Assembly: GCA_037043455.1 (NCBI GenBank)
Contig: JAWPHD010010981.1
Span: forward strand, 23,894-87,893
DNA length: 64,000 bases
Direction of reading: 5' to 3'
Source: Cyrtodaria siliqua
Lineage: Eukaryota > Mollusca > Bivalvia > Adapedonta > Hiatellidae
Shown: piece after piece, positions 46,750 to 60,303 of the stretch
How positions within the stretch are numbered: the stretch's first letter is position 1
How the letters are laid out: the number at the start of each line of letters is the position of its first letter
Made by a program: the position numbers and the translations under genes
The notes under the pieces: model-generated
What the model saw: the letters and a program-made list of their open reading frames with translations, nothing else
Databases searched by the model: none
Told to the model about the DNA's origin: nothing

Positions 46750-47130
46750 GATTGTTACACGCGTTGCATTGTTAGTGTTATATTCGTGCATGTACATATT
46801 GTTTAAAGCGTTATTTTGTTAAATACTGAATACATTCTAATTTCTTACGTATTATACAGAACATGTTATCTTCTTGAAAACTGTTAATTTCCATTTCATT
46901 CGTTTTTCAATTTAATCACAGAAGTATATTGTTATTCATTTACATATTTCATTCTTGTAAACTGCTCATCTGTTCTTACTACTGTAACCCACCTATATAC
47001 TAAAGCGATGATAATAAATTAGATTTTGCATAATAAAATATAAAATTATATATTTTGTACCACAATTTTACCAGCATCCACATCCTATTCGACGAAACCC
47101 AATGGCGCCGGTTAGACTTATACCCGTGAT
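46750..47130. other. Intergenic, nothing recognised
   Basis: AT-rich. Confidence 0.5.
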
Positions 47131-47134
47131 CTCC

Positions 47135-47455
47135 GGACTGTGCTATATTCCGGGTCACCGCGGTCCAGGATTCTGTTATCATCCTACCATTTCCCGGGTC
47201 ACCGCGGCCCAGGATTCTGGTATCATCCTAATATTTCCCGGGTCACCGCGGCCCAGGATTCTGTTATCATCCTACTATTTCCCGGGTCACCGCGGCCGAG
47301 GATTCTGGTATCATCCTACTATTTCCCGGGTCACCGCGGCCCAGGATTCTGTTATCATCCTACTATTTCCCGGGTCACCGCGGCCCAGGATTCTGGTATC
47401 ATCCTACTATTTCCCGGGTCACCGCGGCCCAGGATTCTGGTATCATCCTACTATT
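47135..47455. repeat. 44-bp GC-rich array, ~7 copies
   Basis: The unit is cccgggtcaccgcggcccag, then gattctgttatcatcctact and attt. It contains SmaI/SacII-type CpG words, unlike its AT-rich surroundings. Frames through it are artefacts. Confidence 0.93.
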
Positions 47456-47999
47456 ACTATCTGCCTATTTAACATTACCGGAGGATAGGCTTCAAAACAT
47501 GGGACCGCCCCATTAACGTTCCCATCAGGCGTCTCGAATTCGCAGTCTTTCGAATATGAGGCAATTCCGCTAGAACTAGTCCAGGCCCCATCCGACATGG
47601 AGTGGGTAAACTCAGTGGTCAATCAGGTGTAAGGCATGATGCGTTGATGTCATGATGTCCTTATTGTTATAATCTACCTCCTTATGAACTATTTGCTGAG
47701 AATTTGCGAAACCGATGCCAGATACAATATGATTAGTAGATTAAGGTGTTACGGAAGCCTGTATCACCTCGAGTGGAGCAAAACAATATGATAATACTTG
47801 AAGTAGAGAAAGGGGCTACATAGGCAAAAATAACCTCGATATATATATAAGTTGGATACACCTTAGAACCGGGTTAAACCCTCAGAGGCCTTTTATAACA
47901 CTGACCGCTCCAAGGTGGTTCGCATATTGTCACGCATATTGTCACGTCACACATATTGTCACGCATATTGGCATGCGTGTTCCGATGCTTAACTCTTTA
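47456..47999. repeat. Dispersed-repeat remnants with conserved core
   Basis: Bases 47862-47925 (acaccttagaaccgggttaa, accctcagaggcc, actgaccgctccaaggtgg) match 56607-56670. 'cacgcatattgtcacg' is repeated at 47930-47975. Confidence 0.65.
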
Positions 48000-50900
48000 C
48001 ACTCAACTTCATGGTATAGGTACTGTTGTTTCCGATACGTGTTTTGGAGGGTAAATATATATAGTTAATGTACTCTTGTTTCCAATGCGTGTTTTGATGG
48101 TTTACTATATATAGTTAATGTTTCCAATGCGTGTTTTGGAGGGTTACTATATATATAGTCAATGTACTGTTGTTTCCAATGCGTGTTTTGGAGGGTTACT
48201 ATATATAGTTAATGTACTGTTGTTTCCAGTGCGTGTTTTGGAGGGTTACTATATATAGTCAATGTACTGTTGTTTCCAATGCGTGTTTTGGAGGGTTACT
48301 ATATATAGTTAATGAACTGTTGTTTCCAATGCGTGTTTTGGAGGGTTACTATATATAGATAATGTACTGTTGTTTCCAGTGCGTGTTTTAGAGGGTTAAT
48401 ATATATAGATAATGTACTGTTGTTTCCAATGCGTGTTTTGGAGGGTTACTATATAGAGCTTATGTACTGTTGTTTCCAATGCGTGTATTGGTGGGTTACT
48501 ATATATAGTTAATGTACTGTTGTTTCCAATGCGTGTTTTTGGAGAGTTACTATATATAATTAATGTACTGTTGTTTCCAATGCGTGTTTTGGAGGGTTAG
48601 TATATATAGTTAATGAACTACTGTTGTTTCCAATGCGTGTTTTGGAAGGTTACAATATATAGTTAATGTACTGCTGTTCCAGTGCGTGTTTTGGAGGGTT
48701 ACTATATATAGTTAATGTACTGTTGTTTCCAATGCGTGTTTTGGTGGGTTACTATATATAGTTAATGAACTGTTGTTTCCAATGCGTGTTTGGAGGGTTA
48801 CTATATATAGATAATGTACTGTTATTTCCAATGCGTGTTTTGGAGGGTTACTATATATAGTCAATGTACTGTTGTTTCCAATGCGTGTTTTGGAGGGTTG
48901 CTATATATAGTTAATGTACTGTTGTTTCCAGTGCGTGTTTTGGAGGGTTACTATATATAGTCAATGTACTGTTGTTTCCAATGCGTGTTTTGGAGGGTTA
49001 CTATATATAGTTAATGAACTGTTGTTTCCAATGCGTGTTTTGGAGGGTTACTATATATAGTTAATGTACTGTTGTTTCCAGTGCGTGTTTTAGAGGGTTA
49101 CTATATATAGATAATGTACTGTTGTTTCCAATGCGTGTTTTGGAGGGTAACTATATAGAGCTAATGTACTGTTGTTTCCAATGCGTGTATTGGTGGGTTA
49201 CTATATATAGTTAATGTACTGTTGTTTCCAATGCGTGTTTTTGGAGAGTTACTATATATAATTAATGTACTGTTGTTTCCAATGCGTGTTTTGGAGGATT
49301 AGTATATATAGTTAATGAACTACTGTTGTTTCCAATGCGTGTTTTGGAAGGTTACAATATATAGTTAATGTACTGCTGTTCCAGTGCGTGTTTTGGAGGG
49401 TTAGTATATATAGTTAATGAACTACTGTTGTTTCCAATGCGTGTTTTGGAAGGTTACAATATATAGTTAATGTACTGCTGTTCCAGTGCGTGTTTTGGAG
49501 GGTTACTATATATAGTTAATGTACTGTTGTTTCCAATGCGTGTTTTGGAGGGTTACTATATATAGTTAATGAACTGTTGTTTCCAATGCGTGTTTGGAGG
49601 GTTACTATATATAGATAATGTACTGTTGTTTCCAATGCGTGTTTTGGAGGGTTACTATATATAGTTAATGAACTGTTGTTTCCAATGCGTGTTTTGGAGG
49701 GTTACTATATATAGTTAATGTACTGTTGTTTCCAGTGCGTGTTTTAGAGGGTTACTATATATAGATAATGTACTGTTGTTTCCAATGCGTGTTTTGGAGG
49801 GTTACTATATAGAGCTAATGTACTGTTGTTTCCAATGCGTGTATTGGTGGGTTACTATATATAGTTAATGTACTGTTGTTTCCAATGCGTGTTTTTGGAG
49901 AGTTACTATATATAATTAATGTACTGTTGTTTCCAATGCGTGTTTTGGAGGGTTAGTATATATAGTTAATGAACTACTGTTGTTTCCAATGCGTGTTTTG
50001 GAAGGTTACAATATATAGTTAATGTACTGCTGTTCCAGTGCGTGTTTTGGAGGGTTAGTATATATAGTTAATGAACTACTGTTGTTTCCAATGCGTGTTT
50101 TGGAAGGTTACAATATATAGTTAATGTACTGCTGTTCCAGTGCGTGTTTTGGAGGGTTACTATATATAGTTAATGTACTGTTGTTTCCAATGCGTGTTTT
50201 GGAGGGTTACTATATATAGTTAATGAACTGTTGTTTCCAATGCGTGTTTGGAGGGTTACTATATATAGATAATGTACTGTTATTTCCAATGCGTGTTTTG
50301 GAGGGTTACTATATATAGTTAATGTACTGTTTTTTCCAATGCGTGTTTTGGAGGGCTACTATATATAGTTAATGAACAGTTGTTTCCAATGCGTGTTTTG
50401 GAGGGTTACTATATATAGTTAATGTACTGTTGTTTCCAGTGCGTGTTTTGGAGGGTTACTATATATAGCTAATGTACTGTTGTTTCAAATGCGTATATTG
50501 GTGGGTTACTATATATAGTTAATGTACTGTTGTTTCCAATGCGTGTTTTGGAGGGTTACTATATATAGTTAATGTCCTGTTGTTTCCAATGCGTGTTTTT
50601 GCTGGATACTATATATAGTTAATGAACTGATGTTTCCAATGCGTGTTTTGGAGGGTTACTATATATAGTTAATGTACTGCTGTTCCAGTGCGTATTTTGG
50701 AGGGTTACTATATATAGTTAATGAACTGTTGTTTCCAATGCGTGTTTTTGAGGGTTACTATATATAGTTAATGTACTGTTGTCTCCAATGCGTGTTCTGG
50801 AGGGTTACTATATATAGTTAATGTACTGTTATTTCCAAAGCGTGCTTTTGGAGGGTTACTATATATAGTTATTGTAATGTTGTTTCCGATGCGTGTTTTG

Positions 50901-53795
50901 GAGGCTTACTATATAGAGTTAATGTACTGTTGTTTCCAATGCGTGTTTTGGATGGTTACTTTATATAGTTAATGTAATGTTGTTTCCGATGCGTGTTTTG
51001 GAGGCTTACTATATAGAGTTAATGTACTGTTGTTTCCAATGCGTGTTTTTGGAGGGTTACTATATATAGTTAATGTACTGTTGTTTCCAATGCGTCTTTT
51101 GGAGGGTTACTATATATAGTTAATGAACTGTTGTTTCCAATGCGTGTTTTGGAGGGTTACTATATATAGTTAATGTACTGTTGTTTCCAGTGCGTGTTTT
51201 AGAGGGTTAGTATATATAGATAATGTACTGTTGTTTCCAATGCGTGTTTTGGAGGGTTGCTATATATAGCTAATGTACTGTTGTTTCCAATGCGTGTATT
51301 GGTGGGTTACTATATATAGTTAATGTACTGTTGTTTCCAATGCGTGTTTTTGGAGAGTTACTATATATAGTTAATGTACTGTTGTTTCCAATGCGTGTTT
51401 TGGAGAGTTAGTATATATAGTTAATGAACTACTGTTGTTTCCAATGCGTGTTTTGGAAGGTTACTATATATAGTTAATGTACTGCTGTTCCAGTGCGTGT
51501 TTTGGAGGGTTACTATATATAGTTAATGTACTGTTGTTTCCAATGCGTGTTTTGGTGGGTTACTATATATAGTTAATGAACTGTTGTTTCCAATGCGTGT
51601 TTGGAGGGTTACTATATATAGATAATGTACTGTTATTTCCAATGCGTGTTTTGGAGGGTTACTATATATAGTTAATGTACTGTTGTTTCCAATGCGTGTT
51701 TTGGAGGGCTACTATATATAGTTAATGAACAGTTGTTTCCAATGCGTGTTTTGGAGTGTTACTATATATAGTTAATGTACTGTTGTTTCCAGTGCGTGTT
51801 TTGGAGGGTTACTATATATAGCTAATGTACTGTTATTTCCAATGCGTGTTTTGGAGGGTTACTATATATAGTAAATGTCCTGTTGTTTCCAATGCGTGTT
51901 TTGGCTGGATACTATATATAGTTAATGAACTGATGTTTCCAATGCGTGTTTTGGAGGGTTACTATATATAGTTAATGTACTGCTGTTCCAGTGCGTATTT
52001 TGGAGGGTTACTATATATAGTTAATGAACTGTTGTTTCCAGTGCGTGATTTGGTGGGTTACTATATATAGTTAATGAACTGTTGTTTCCAATGCGTGTTT
52101 TGGAGGGTTACTATATATAGATAATGTACTGTTATTTCCAATGCGTGTTTTGGAGGGTTACTATATATATTTAATGTACTGTTGTTTCCAATGCGTATTT
52201 TTGGAAGGTTACTATATATAGTTAATGTATGTTGTTTCCAATGCGTGTTTGGAGAGTTACTATATATAGTTAATATACTGTTGTTTCCAATGCATGTTTT
52301 GGAGGGTTACTATAAATAGTTAATGAACTGCTGTTTCCAGTTCGTCTTTTGATGGGTTAATGTATATAGTTAATGAATTGTTCTTTTCAATGCATGTTTT
52401 GGAGGGTTACTATATATCGTTAATGTACTGTTGTTACCAATGCGTGTTTTGGTAGGTTACTATATATAGTTAATGTACAGTTGTTTCCGTGTTTGTGAGG
52501 GTTACTATATATATAGTTAATGTACTGTTGTTTCCGTGGTTTGGAGGGTTTCTATATATAGTTAATGTATTGTTGTTTCCAATGCGCGTTTTGGAGGGTT
52601 ACTATATATAGTTAATGTACTGTTGTTTCAAATGCGCGTATAAGTGGGTTACTATATATAGTTAATGTACTGTTGTCTCCAATGCGTGTTCTGGAGGGTT
52701 ACTATATATAGTTAATGTACTGTTATTTCCAAAGCGTACTTTTGGAGGGTTACTATATATAGTTATTGTAATGTTGTTTCCGATGCGTGTTTTGGAGGCT
52801 TACTATATAGAGTTAATGTACTGTTGTTTCCAATGCGTGTTTTGGAGGGTTACTTTATATAGTTAATGTACTGTTGTTTCCAATGCGTGTATTGGTGGTT
52901 TACTATATATAGTTAATGTACTTTTGTTTCCAATGCGTGTTTTTGGAGGGTTACTATATATAGTTAAAGTACTGTTGTTTGCAGTGCGTGCTTTGGTGGG
53001 TTTCCATATATAGTTATTGTACTGTTGTTTCCAATGCGTGTTTTGGATGGTTACTATATATATTTATTGTACTGTTGTTTCCAATGCGTGTATTGGTGGG
53101 TTACTATATATATTTAATTTACTGTTGTTTCCAATGCTGTTTTTGGAGGGTTACTATATATAGTTAATGTACTGTTGTTTGCAGTGCGTGCTTTGGTGGG
53201 TTACCATATATAGTTAATGTACTGTTGTTTCCCATGCGTGTTTATGATGGGTTACTGTATATAGTTAATGTACTGTTGTTTCCAATGCGCGTTTTGAAGG
53301 GTTACTATATATAGTTAATGTACTGTGTTTTCCTTGTTTTGGAGGGTTACTATATATAGTTGATGTACTGTTGTTTCCGTGGATTGGAAGGTTACTATAT
53401 ATAGTTAATGTACTGTTGTTTCCAATGCGTGTTTTTGGAGGGTTACTATATATAGTTAATGTACTGTTGTTTGCAGTGCGTGCTTTGGTTGGTTACCATA
53501 TATAGTTATTGTACTGTTGTTTCCAATGCGTGTTTTGGAGGCTTACTATATATAGTTAATGTACTGTTGTTTCCAATGCGTGTTTTGGAGGGTTACTATA
53601 TATAGTTAATGTACTGTTGTTTCCATTGCGTGTTTTGGAGGGTTACTATATATTGTTAATGTACTGTTTTTTCCTTGTTTTGGAGGGTTACTATATATAG
53701 TTAATGTACTGTTGTTTCCAATGCGTGCTTTGGAGAGTTACTATATATAGTTAATGTACTGTTTTTTCCTTGTTTTGGAGGGTTAAGTTCCGGCT
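48000..53795 (+). repeat. 50-bp satellite, ~115 units
   Basis: The unit is ggttactatatatagttaat, then gtactgttgtttccaatgcg and tgttttggag. Variation includes gcgtgtattggtggg, ccagtgcgt and tatagat. Variant order repeats in blocks of about 0.65-0.7 kb (for example 'tattggtggg' units near 48485, 49190, 49848). Each unit carries a TATATATAG word. No credible ORF. Confidence 0.95.
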
Positions 53796-53865
53796 GGACT
53801 ATTGCATCTACCTTTGTCATTGTTTATATACAGTTAGTAGAGCAATGATACAGAATAATAATTTT

Positions 53866-54335
53866 TCAGAATCACATGTCTCGCTGACACTCGCCGACAC
53901 TGCTTTGCCACACACCAACATTAAATAGAGCAAAGATCCGCGCTTCGATGTCATGTACCCATACTGGGTTACCGCTGTGTCAAATATGTACAACCTCCTT
54001 AAACTGGCGTAGAGAGAGTCCAGGTTACAAGGAAATAATGCCCTTCCATAGTGTATGCGTATTTTATTACAAATAGCCTGTAAGAATTTTCGTTAATTTT
54101 TCAGAATCACATGTCTCGCTGACACTCGCCGACACTGCTTTGCCACACACCAACATTAAATAGAGCAAAGATCCGCGCTTCGATGTCATGTACCCATACT
54201 GGGTTACCGCTGTGTCAAATATGTACAACCTCCTTAAACTGGCGTAGAGAGAGTCCAGGTTACAAGGAAATAATGCCCTTCCATAGTGTATGCGTATTTT
54301 ATTACAAATAGCCTGTAAGAATTTTCGTTAAAAAT
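53866..54335. repeat. Tandem duplication, 235-bp unit
   Basis: 53866-54100 and 54101-54335 are virtually identical ('tcagaatcacatgtctcgct' to 'gcctgtaagaattttcgtta'). Confidence 0.95.
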
Positions 54336-54616
54336 TATTGAAAACTGTGACTTTAATGTTCATTATGGCTAATTTGACCTTTTGATCAATGATGTCTGGA
54401 CCTAGGGGTCAGAACATAGATTCCACACCATCGTTGTCATCTACAAATCTTAGGCAACCACGGTGAAGCTCGTTAAAAAATATTGAAAACTGTGACTTTA
54501 ATGTTCATTATGGCTAATTTGACCTTTTGATCAATGATGTCTGGACCTAGGGGTCAGAACATGGATTCCACACCATCGTTGTCATCTACAAATCTTAGGC
54601 AACCACGGTGAAGACC
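54336..54616. repeat. Tandem duplication, 145-bp unit
   Basis: 'attgaaaactgtgactttaa' to 'cttaggcaaccacggtgaag' occurs at 54337 and again at 54482 with one base change seen (acatagatt/acatggatt). Confidence 0.95.
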
Positions 54617-55475
54617 CTTCTTCAACTGATGTAGGAGTTTGGGCTACGGGAAACAATAACATGGCTACTGACCCAATATGACTATACGCCCCCTCCGCTG
54701 GGGAAAAGGATCCGTACATCAAAACGCAAAACCCTTTCCATATTGTAGGTGTAGCACACCCATTGCAACACAGGAAGTGTCGGCTTGGGGTATCGCATAA
54801 TGGCGTCAATAAATAATTCTCATTTCTTTTTGTAAAAAAGAAGGCATTTTCACTAATTTAAAGTGCTATTTTTGGTTTATATCACATTGTTGATCTATTT
54901 GTTACATTTTTCAAGCAATGTAATGTTAAAATTGTGAGTTTTTAATTTATTTTGCTTATATGGAAATGAGTGTATGAATACAATAGTATGGCATCTCAGT
55001 GTTTTTGTTTTTAAAGGGAACATTCATTCATGAGACAAGTTCTTTCTTAGAAGATACATCACCCCCATTTTTCTGTGGATTTTTTGGCAGCATACTTGTC
55101 ATTTGCGATGAGAATGTAAGTTATTCATTTTTAATTTGGGTCTAGATATGAATGACAACATGGCATTTACATTTTAATTCACACACAACTCAATGCAACA
55201 ATCAATGGGCGTGTTACACCTGTATGCGCATATCATTACCATATAGCAATTAAAAATATTGGCTAAATTTTAGCACCCTCCTTCAACTAACAAATGACGA
55301 GTTCATATTACGAGCAAAACCGACAGCCGAACGGACAGACAGACGGTATATCCGCGTTTCTTTGAAAAGTGCGGATAAAATCAGCGAGGATAAATGAATA
55401 TAATGACTAATTTATATGTAAAATATTTGACCCATTGGGGATTGCCATTTTGACCAAAGGTAATATTTGGTCAAA
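54617..55475. other. Intergenic, nothing recognised
   Basis: The - strand frame at 54582-54809 overlaps the duplication edge and has no known motif. Confidence 0.5.
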
Positions 55476-55477
55476 CT

Positions 55478-56700
55478 AGGACTATCACAATCTGACCTCT
55501 TTGGTGGCGGGATTTACAAACGTCTTACGATCCTTGGTCACTTTCATATACTATGTATCAAAATTGTTAGGAAATTTATGAAAAACAGAAGTCTTAAGTT
55601 TTATTGAAGCTTTTAATGACACCTCTCGGTATCTGGATGACATACTGAACATTGACCACCCTTTCTTTCCAACTATGGTTGATAATATTTATCCTAAAGA
55701 ACTTCAGCTTAATAAAGCTAATATATCTGATAATAACGCTTCTTTTCTTGATTTAGATCTCTCGAATGAAAATGGTCAAATAATTAGCAAAATCTATGAC
55801 AAGAGAGAAGATTTTAATTTTGACATTGTTAATTACCCCCACTTGGATGGGGATGTTCCCCGAGCAACTTCTTATGTGTCTCAAATTATTCGCTTTTCAA
55901 GAGCTTGTACTCGAGTTGAGGACTTTAATATTCGTAATCTTTGTATAACTAAAAAGCTACTCAATCGGGGTTACCGTTACCATAAACTTCGTAAAACCTT
56001 TGCAAAATGTTATTATCGTAACCCTGATCTTGTTTCCAAATACAAAAGTAATTTAAGGACTCTTCTGCGACAAGGACTATCACAACCTGACTTCTATGAA
56101 GATGTGATTTATAAACTTCGTAAGATTCTTGGTCATGATCACTTTCATACTATCTTTGTTAAACTTGTTAAAAAGTTTATCAAAAGAGGTTATGACTCTA
56201 TCATTTTGCAACGTACTGCATGCTTGGTGGTGGACCCTTTTACAGTTCGCCACTGTGCTTTCCTCTTTAATTGTACGATGTCCGGACAGGCTGTGGACCC
56301 TATGATGACGCCTACCTAAATCCCATTAAGACGGTGGCGTTTGATGTTTGTCTACGATCTTTCCTGTCGTGCCCTTAATGGTTTATTCTCTTGTTGCTCT
56401 GGCTTCTGCCAAGTCATTGAGTACCTTCATTGTGGCTTTCTAGGCTATTGTTTTTTTTGTATTATATTTACACGAGCATATTTGTGTTTTACTTATATTG
56501 CCTATTGATGCTGCCTTGTTTGTTAGAGATTAGATCATGGCGGGGATTTCTTCATTTACACTGTTCTGTTTTAATGGGTTGACAGTAGGGTAAGTGTGAG
56601 GTTTGGTGCACCCTAGGACCGGTTTAAACCCCCAGTGGCCTTTGTTGCCACTGACCGTTCCAAGGCGGTAGCCCTTTTGTGTTTGTGATGTCGTTTGCAT
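55478..56700 (+). mobile_element. Retroelement remnants: RT fragment with YLDD box and its 3' region
   Basis: 55594-56319 reads SFIEAFNDTSRYLDDILNID, then IYPKELQLNKANISDNNASF, VNYPHLDGDVPRATSY and a Lys/Arg-rich end. YLDD is the RT active-site box. It is followed by a segment common in predicted retroelement proteins of corals and molluscs; the clade is uncertain (Penelope-like is one option). A TGA just upstream and the missing N-terminal RT show truncation. Bases 55478-55590 are a decayed copy of 56074-56190, so two element ends abut here. The 3' region includes the core shared with 47862-47925. Confidence 0.75.
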
Positions 56701-56829
56701 TTTTTTATTACTTTCGCCTTCTCGTTTGTCTGTTTGAGTGTTTGTTTTTGTATTTTGTAGTTGACTGTCGTCCTTGAATGCTGCTTTCCCTGTCCGATAT
56801 TTTTGTATTTCTTCCTTTATAAAACATAA

Positions 56830-57250
56830 ATCTCTGGGGCGGTGCAAAATTTGACCCCATGACTACCATTTGAATATATATGGTAGAAGTATATTGGTGA
56901 TGGTACTTGCATAATATGTATCGGGGTTTTAATTTAAAGATATTCATGTATTACTATTATGTATACGGTGGCCCCCTGGGGTAAGACTAACTCTGAGCAC
57001 ATGATCACCATTCAAACAAACTTGGGAGATGAACATAAACTAACTTTCAGAAAACAATTTGATTTGAGTGGTGTTTTACGTCATTTTCACCACATGTTAG
57101 GCCATCTACGACGGTCGATATTTTATGTTAGAGGCAGACCACCCCATTTTTCTGGGTAGAACTAGTAGTTTTACCTCCCTCCATCCATAGGAATCGACAC
57201 TTTCTCACTTGACTTTAGAGAGAAAAATATGTTTTAAAGATGTTCCCCAT
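56830..57250. repeat. Diverged dispersed repeat
   Basis: 'gggcggtgcaaaatttgacc', 'cccatgactaccatttg' and the 'gtatacggtggccccctggg' stretch resemble the flank of the 33-35 kb repeat. No gene. Confidence 0.5.
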
Positions 57251-57359
57251 ATAATATGTAAAACATAAAAATGACCCCAGGGTAACATTTGAGTGAACTT
57301 GCTCCGAATCAGCAGTGTTATGTGTACCACAGACCTAATAACAATTATTAATATGTCTG

Positions 57360-57490
57360 TGTTTGTACTGGTGATTTGGAATCAACGATCCCAGTATATG
57401 CGGCTTTGAAGTAGAATACCGCTTAAGCCGGTGCTAGTGGGCGTTAGAAGTGTTGTTTCTTACATTACATCTCATGAACGGATTAAATAA
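57360..57490 (+). repeat. Dispersed repeat, copy 3
   Basis: Shares 'ggctttgaagtagaataccg', 'ttaagccggtgctagtgggcg' and 'ttacattacatctcatgaac' with 17655-17860. Confidence 0.7.
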
Positions 57491-58134
57491 AAATTAGACC
57501 ATGAGTCTGACAATTTTTCGCTACCATCTCAGGTGGCAAATTCTTACTGCTATCATGCTTTGGAGTAAATTGTAGAAAAAGAAAAATCTATTTTAGAGTT
57601 ATCTCCCCATTTTAAATAAAAATCAGGTTTCTTTAAAAAATATAGTTTTCTCTGAAACCTTAAGTGATAGAGATCTATTATTTTTCATGTGGCATAACCT
57701 TATGGACCCCAGTCATAGGTTTACATAGAGTTATATTTGGAAATTGCTGTCGTAATTGTTTCTTTAACATGTGAGCATTTTGAGGCCCTCTAAAACAACC
57801 CACTAGGCCCTCTAAAACCACCCACTAAAAACACAAAGGAGGCTAATTACTTAATTAAAAACACCTCAGACTGTATCCAGAATTTAACTGAATAACCAAA
57901 GCAGCAAACAGAAACAAATCTTATTAAGATACGATCAAAAAAACTAAGGACGGAAGTACATGCACCTACCTCCCTTTTCAGGGTTTAAATGGATTATATT
58001 GTTAATTTTTAATTGTTTGTTTTACAAATGTACACCCTTAATTCGCACAAAGTACTATCAAGAAAACTATAGTGATTTAAACATATTTTATTGCCGTATA
58101 TTATGCAAACGGGTTGGGCCACACGTTCTAACAA
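57491..58134. other. Intergenic, nothing recognised
   Basis: A short tandem 'ggccctctaaaac.acccact' lies at 57783-57826. Confidence 0.5.
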
Positions 58135-58405
58135 CATTAGTTACGGCTCTTCCCAGTACAATATATTGCAACATTAGTGACGGCCCTTCCCAATACAATA
58201 TATTGCAACATTATAGTTACGGCCCTTCCCAATACAATATATCACACCATTAGTTACGACCCTTCCCCATCGACCATTCCCAATACAATATGTCTCACCA
58301 TTAGGGCCCTTCCCAATACAATATATCACACCATTAGTAACGGACCTTCCCATCGGCCCTTCCCAATACAATATATCACACCATTAGTTTCGGCCCTTCC
58401 CATAT
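58135..58405. repeat. ~37-bp array, ~8 copies
   Basis: The unit is cccttcccaatacaatatat, then cacaccattagttacgg. Frames on both strands are artefacts. Confidence 0.9.
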
Positions 58406-60193
58406 ACATGTATATCAGAAAATTAAAATAATAGTGATGTTGCAATTATTCTGAGGAAGATTTACACTTCCTGTTCGATGCGTGTGTCCTTTTTTCAGGC
58501 TTGCTGAACTTATATATACAAGCAAAGGCATGAACGTTGCATAGTACATACTTCCATTAATGATCTATCAAAACAATCCCTAATTCATAATACAATAACT
58601 AAATCATCGTAGAAAAGTTATGAATGACTGATTCTTACAATTTCATACATATAATGTAAAAATATATTTACTAACCTTAATGCATAAAAATGTGTCAATA
58701 GTGGGTGGGGGTAATTTGACTTCCAATTTTAATCAAAATAGTGATTTTAAGCAGAATGCAAAGCTGAAACAAAGTTTATTTATTCTGTATCAAACTAGTA
58801 TGAATTATAAACGTAATTGCATATTTTAAAAGTATATTAACAATAACCAAAAAATAATGGGCAAAGTTTAATTACTATTATTAAAAATGAATAATTACGA
58901 TCGATTGGGTAATACATTCCGACCTTTACACATGTACGTTTGGAAAGGGGTTAAATAATTGAAGAAATCTCATTGGTCAATAATCATAATTACAATATAT
59001 AAGAAAAAATAATAGGCGCTTTTTCACTTTAGAAATTTCATCGATAGGGACAAGATTGTTTATTTTTCCCACCCATCCCGTCCAGAAATCTTAGTCGTAA
59101 TTATGTTGAATGTTTTGTTAGCTTGACAGAACATGTCTTGTAATTCGAAGAGCTTTTTCTAGAAAATAGTAGACTTTCATTAATAGGATATATTAGGATA
59201 TATATGTAGATTATTATCAGTGAACAAACTTCTAATTTGTTTGGTTTTATAATTTAAACGAATAGTGACTAATATTTTTCATTATTTGTATTTTGTTTGT
59301 TTCCTTTCATTCTGGAATTTTAAGGTTAAGTAGAGGTACAACATTTATAAAAGTCTCTTCTCATCTTTCAGCATATATGTATTTGTAAATAATTGTAAGC
59401 TAATCATATTGTATAATGTTATTATGCAAGTTTAAAGGCTGTCTTACGAGTTATAATTAGTCTTGCAATAGGATATTTCATCTATTGGGACAACATTTGA
59501 CTCATTGCGATTCAAGTTAAAATATATTCTTGCAGTGGAATATTTAGATCCATTGGGAATTGTCCGACTTGGTTATAACTGAAGGATGAATATTATATGT
59601 GTAAAGCGAATTAGTTAATACTATATTTATATATAATTATTACTAACGTTCAATATTCATTGTGTCGCATTTACAAATTACTATGATACAAAATAAATAA
59701 TAGATTATTTTAGTTGAATTGGTTTTTGTCATTTTGTGCCAAACAAAATTATTGAACATATATATTTAATGAGAGACGATAATTTGCAAAAATGAACATC
59801 CAAAAGTTGATGCCAGGGCTACAATGATACATCTATTATTGTTCGAATTAAACTGTTTAAACTACTCATGGGAAAATGTCATCTACATACATTGCTTTTT
59901 CCAAAAAATAATGGTAAAATTTGCCACCTGACTTAATAGCAATATCGAACATTTTGGGCCTTGGGTCAAGGTCTACATCTTGGATGTCGCATAGATATAA
60001 TTTTAACGAATTTGAAAGTCATTGATCTAATGACCCTCCATGTTAGGATCGTTCTTCGGCTCAGGTGGGCTAATAACTGTTCCACCGCCAGTAGTATTTT
60101 CAAACCACAATTCCGAAGACCAAGTTATGAATTTAGTATAGCCTAATAAAATTTATTGTTTGTTTTCATATTAAAACAACGAACTCTTGATCA
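58406..60193. other. AT-rich intergenic sequence
   Basis: No exon or repeat recognised between the array and the 3' end of the - strand paralog. Confidence 0.5.
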
Positions 60194-60211
60194 TTTATTA
60201 TTTTATTTATT
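60194..60211 (-). terminator. Candidate poly(A) signals of the - strand paralog
   Basis: Three overlapping AATAAA hexamers on the - strand lie about 95-110 bases after the TAA of the last exon. Position and sequence fit; nothing else supports it. Confidence 0.4.
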
Positions 60212-60303
60212 ATTTTTTTCATCAATTCATTTCACGGTATATTCAGCACCGTAGCCTCTATCGTCTTACTGAGTTCTAGTACAGCGTCCTTGGTTCTAAC
60301 GTT

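Noticed and set aside
47102..47488. 128-codon ORF with FPGHRGPGF repeats (collagen-like at first glance)
   Set aside because: A 44-bp array, which is not a multiple of three. Two frames give the same words shifted, and there is no Gly-X-Y pattern.
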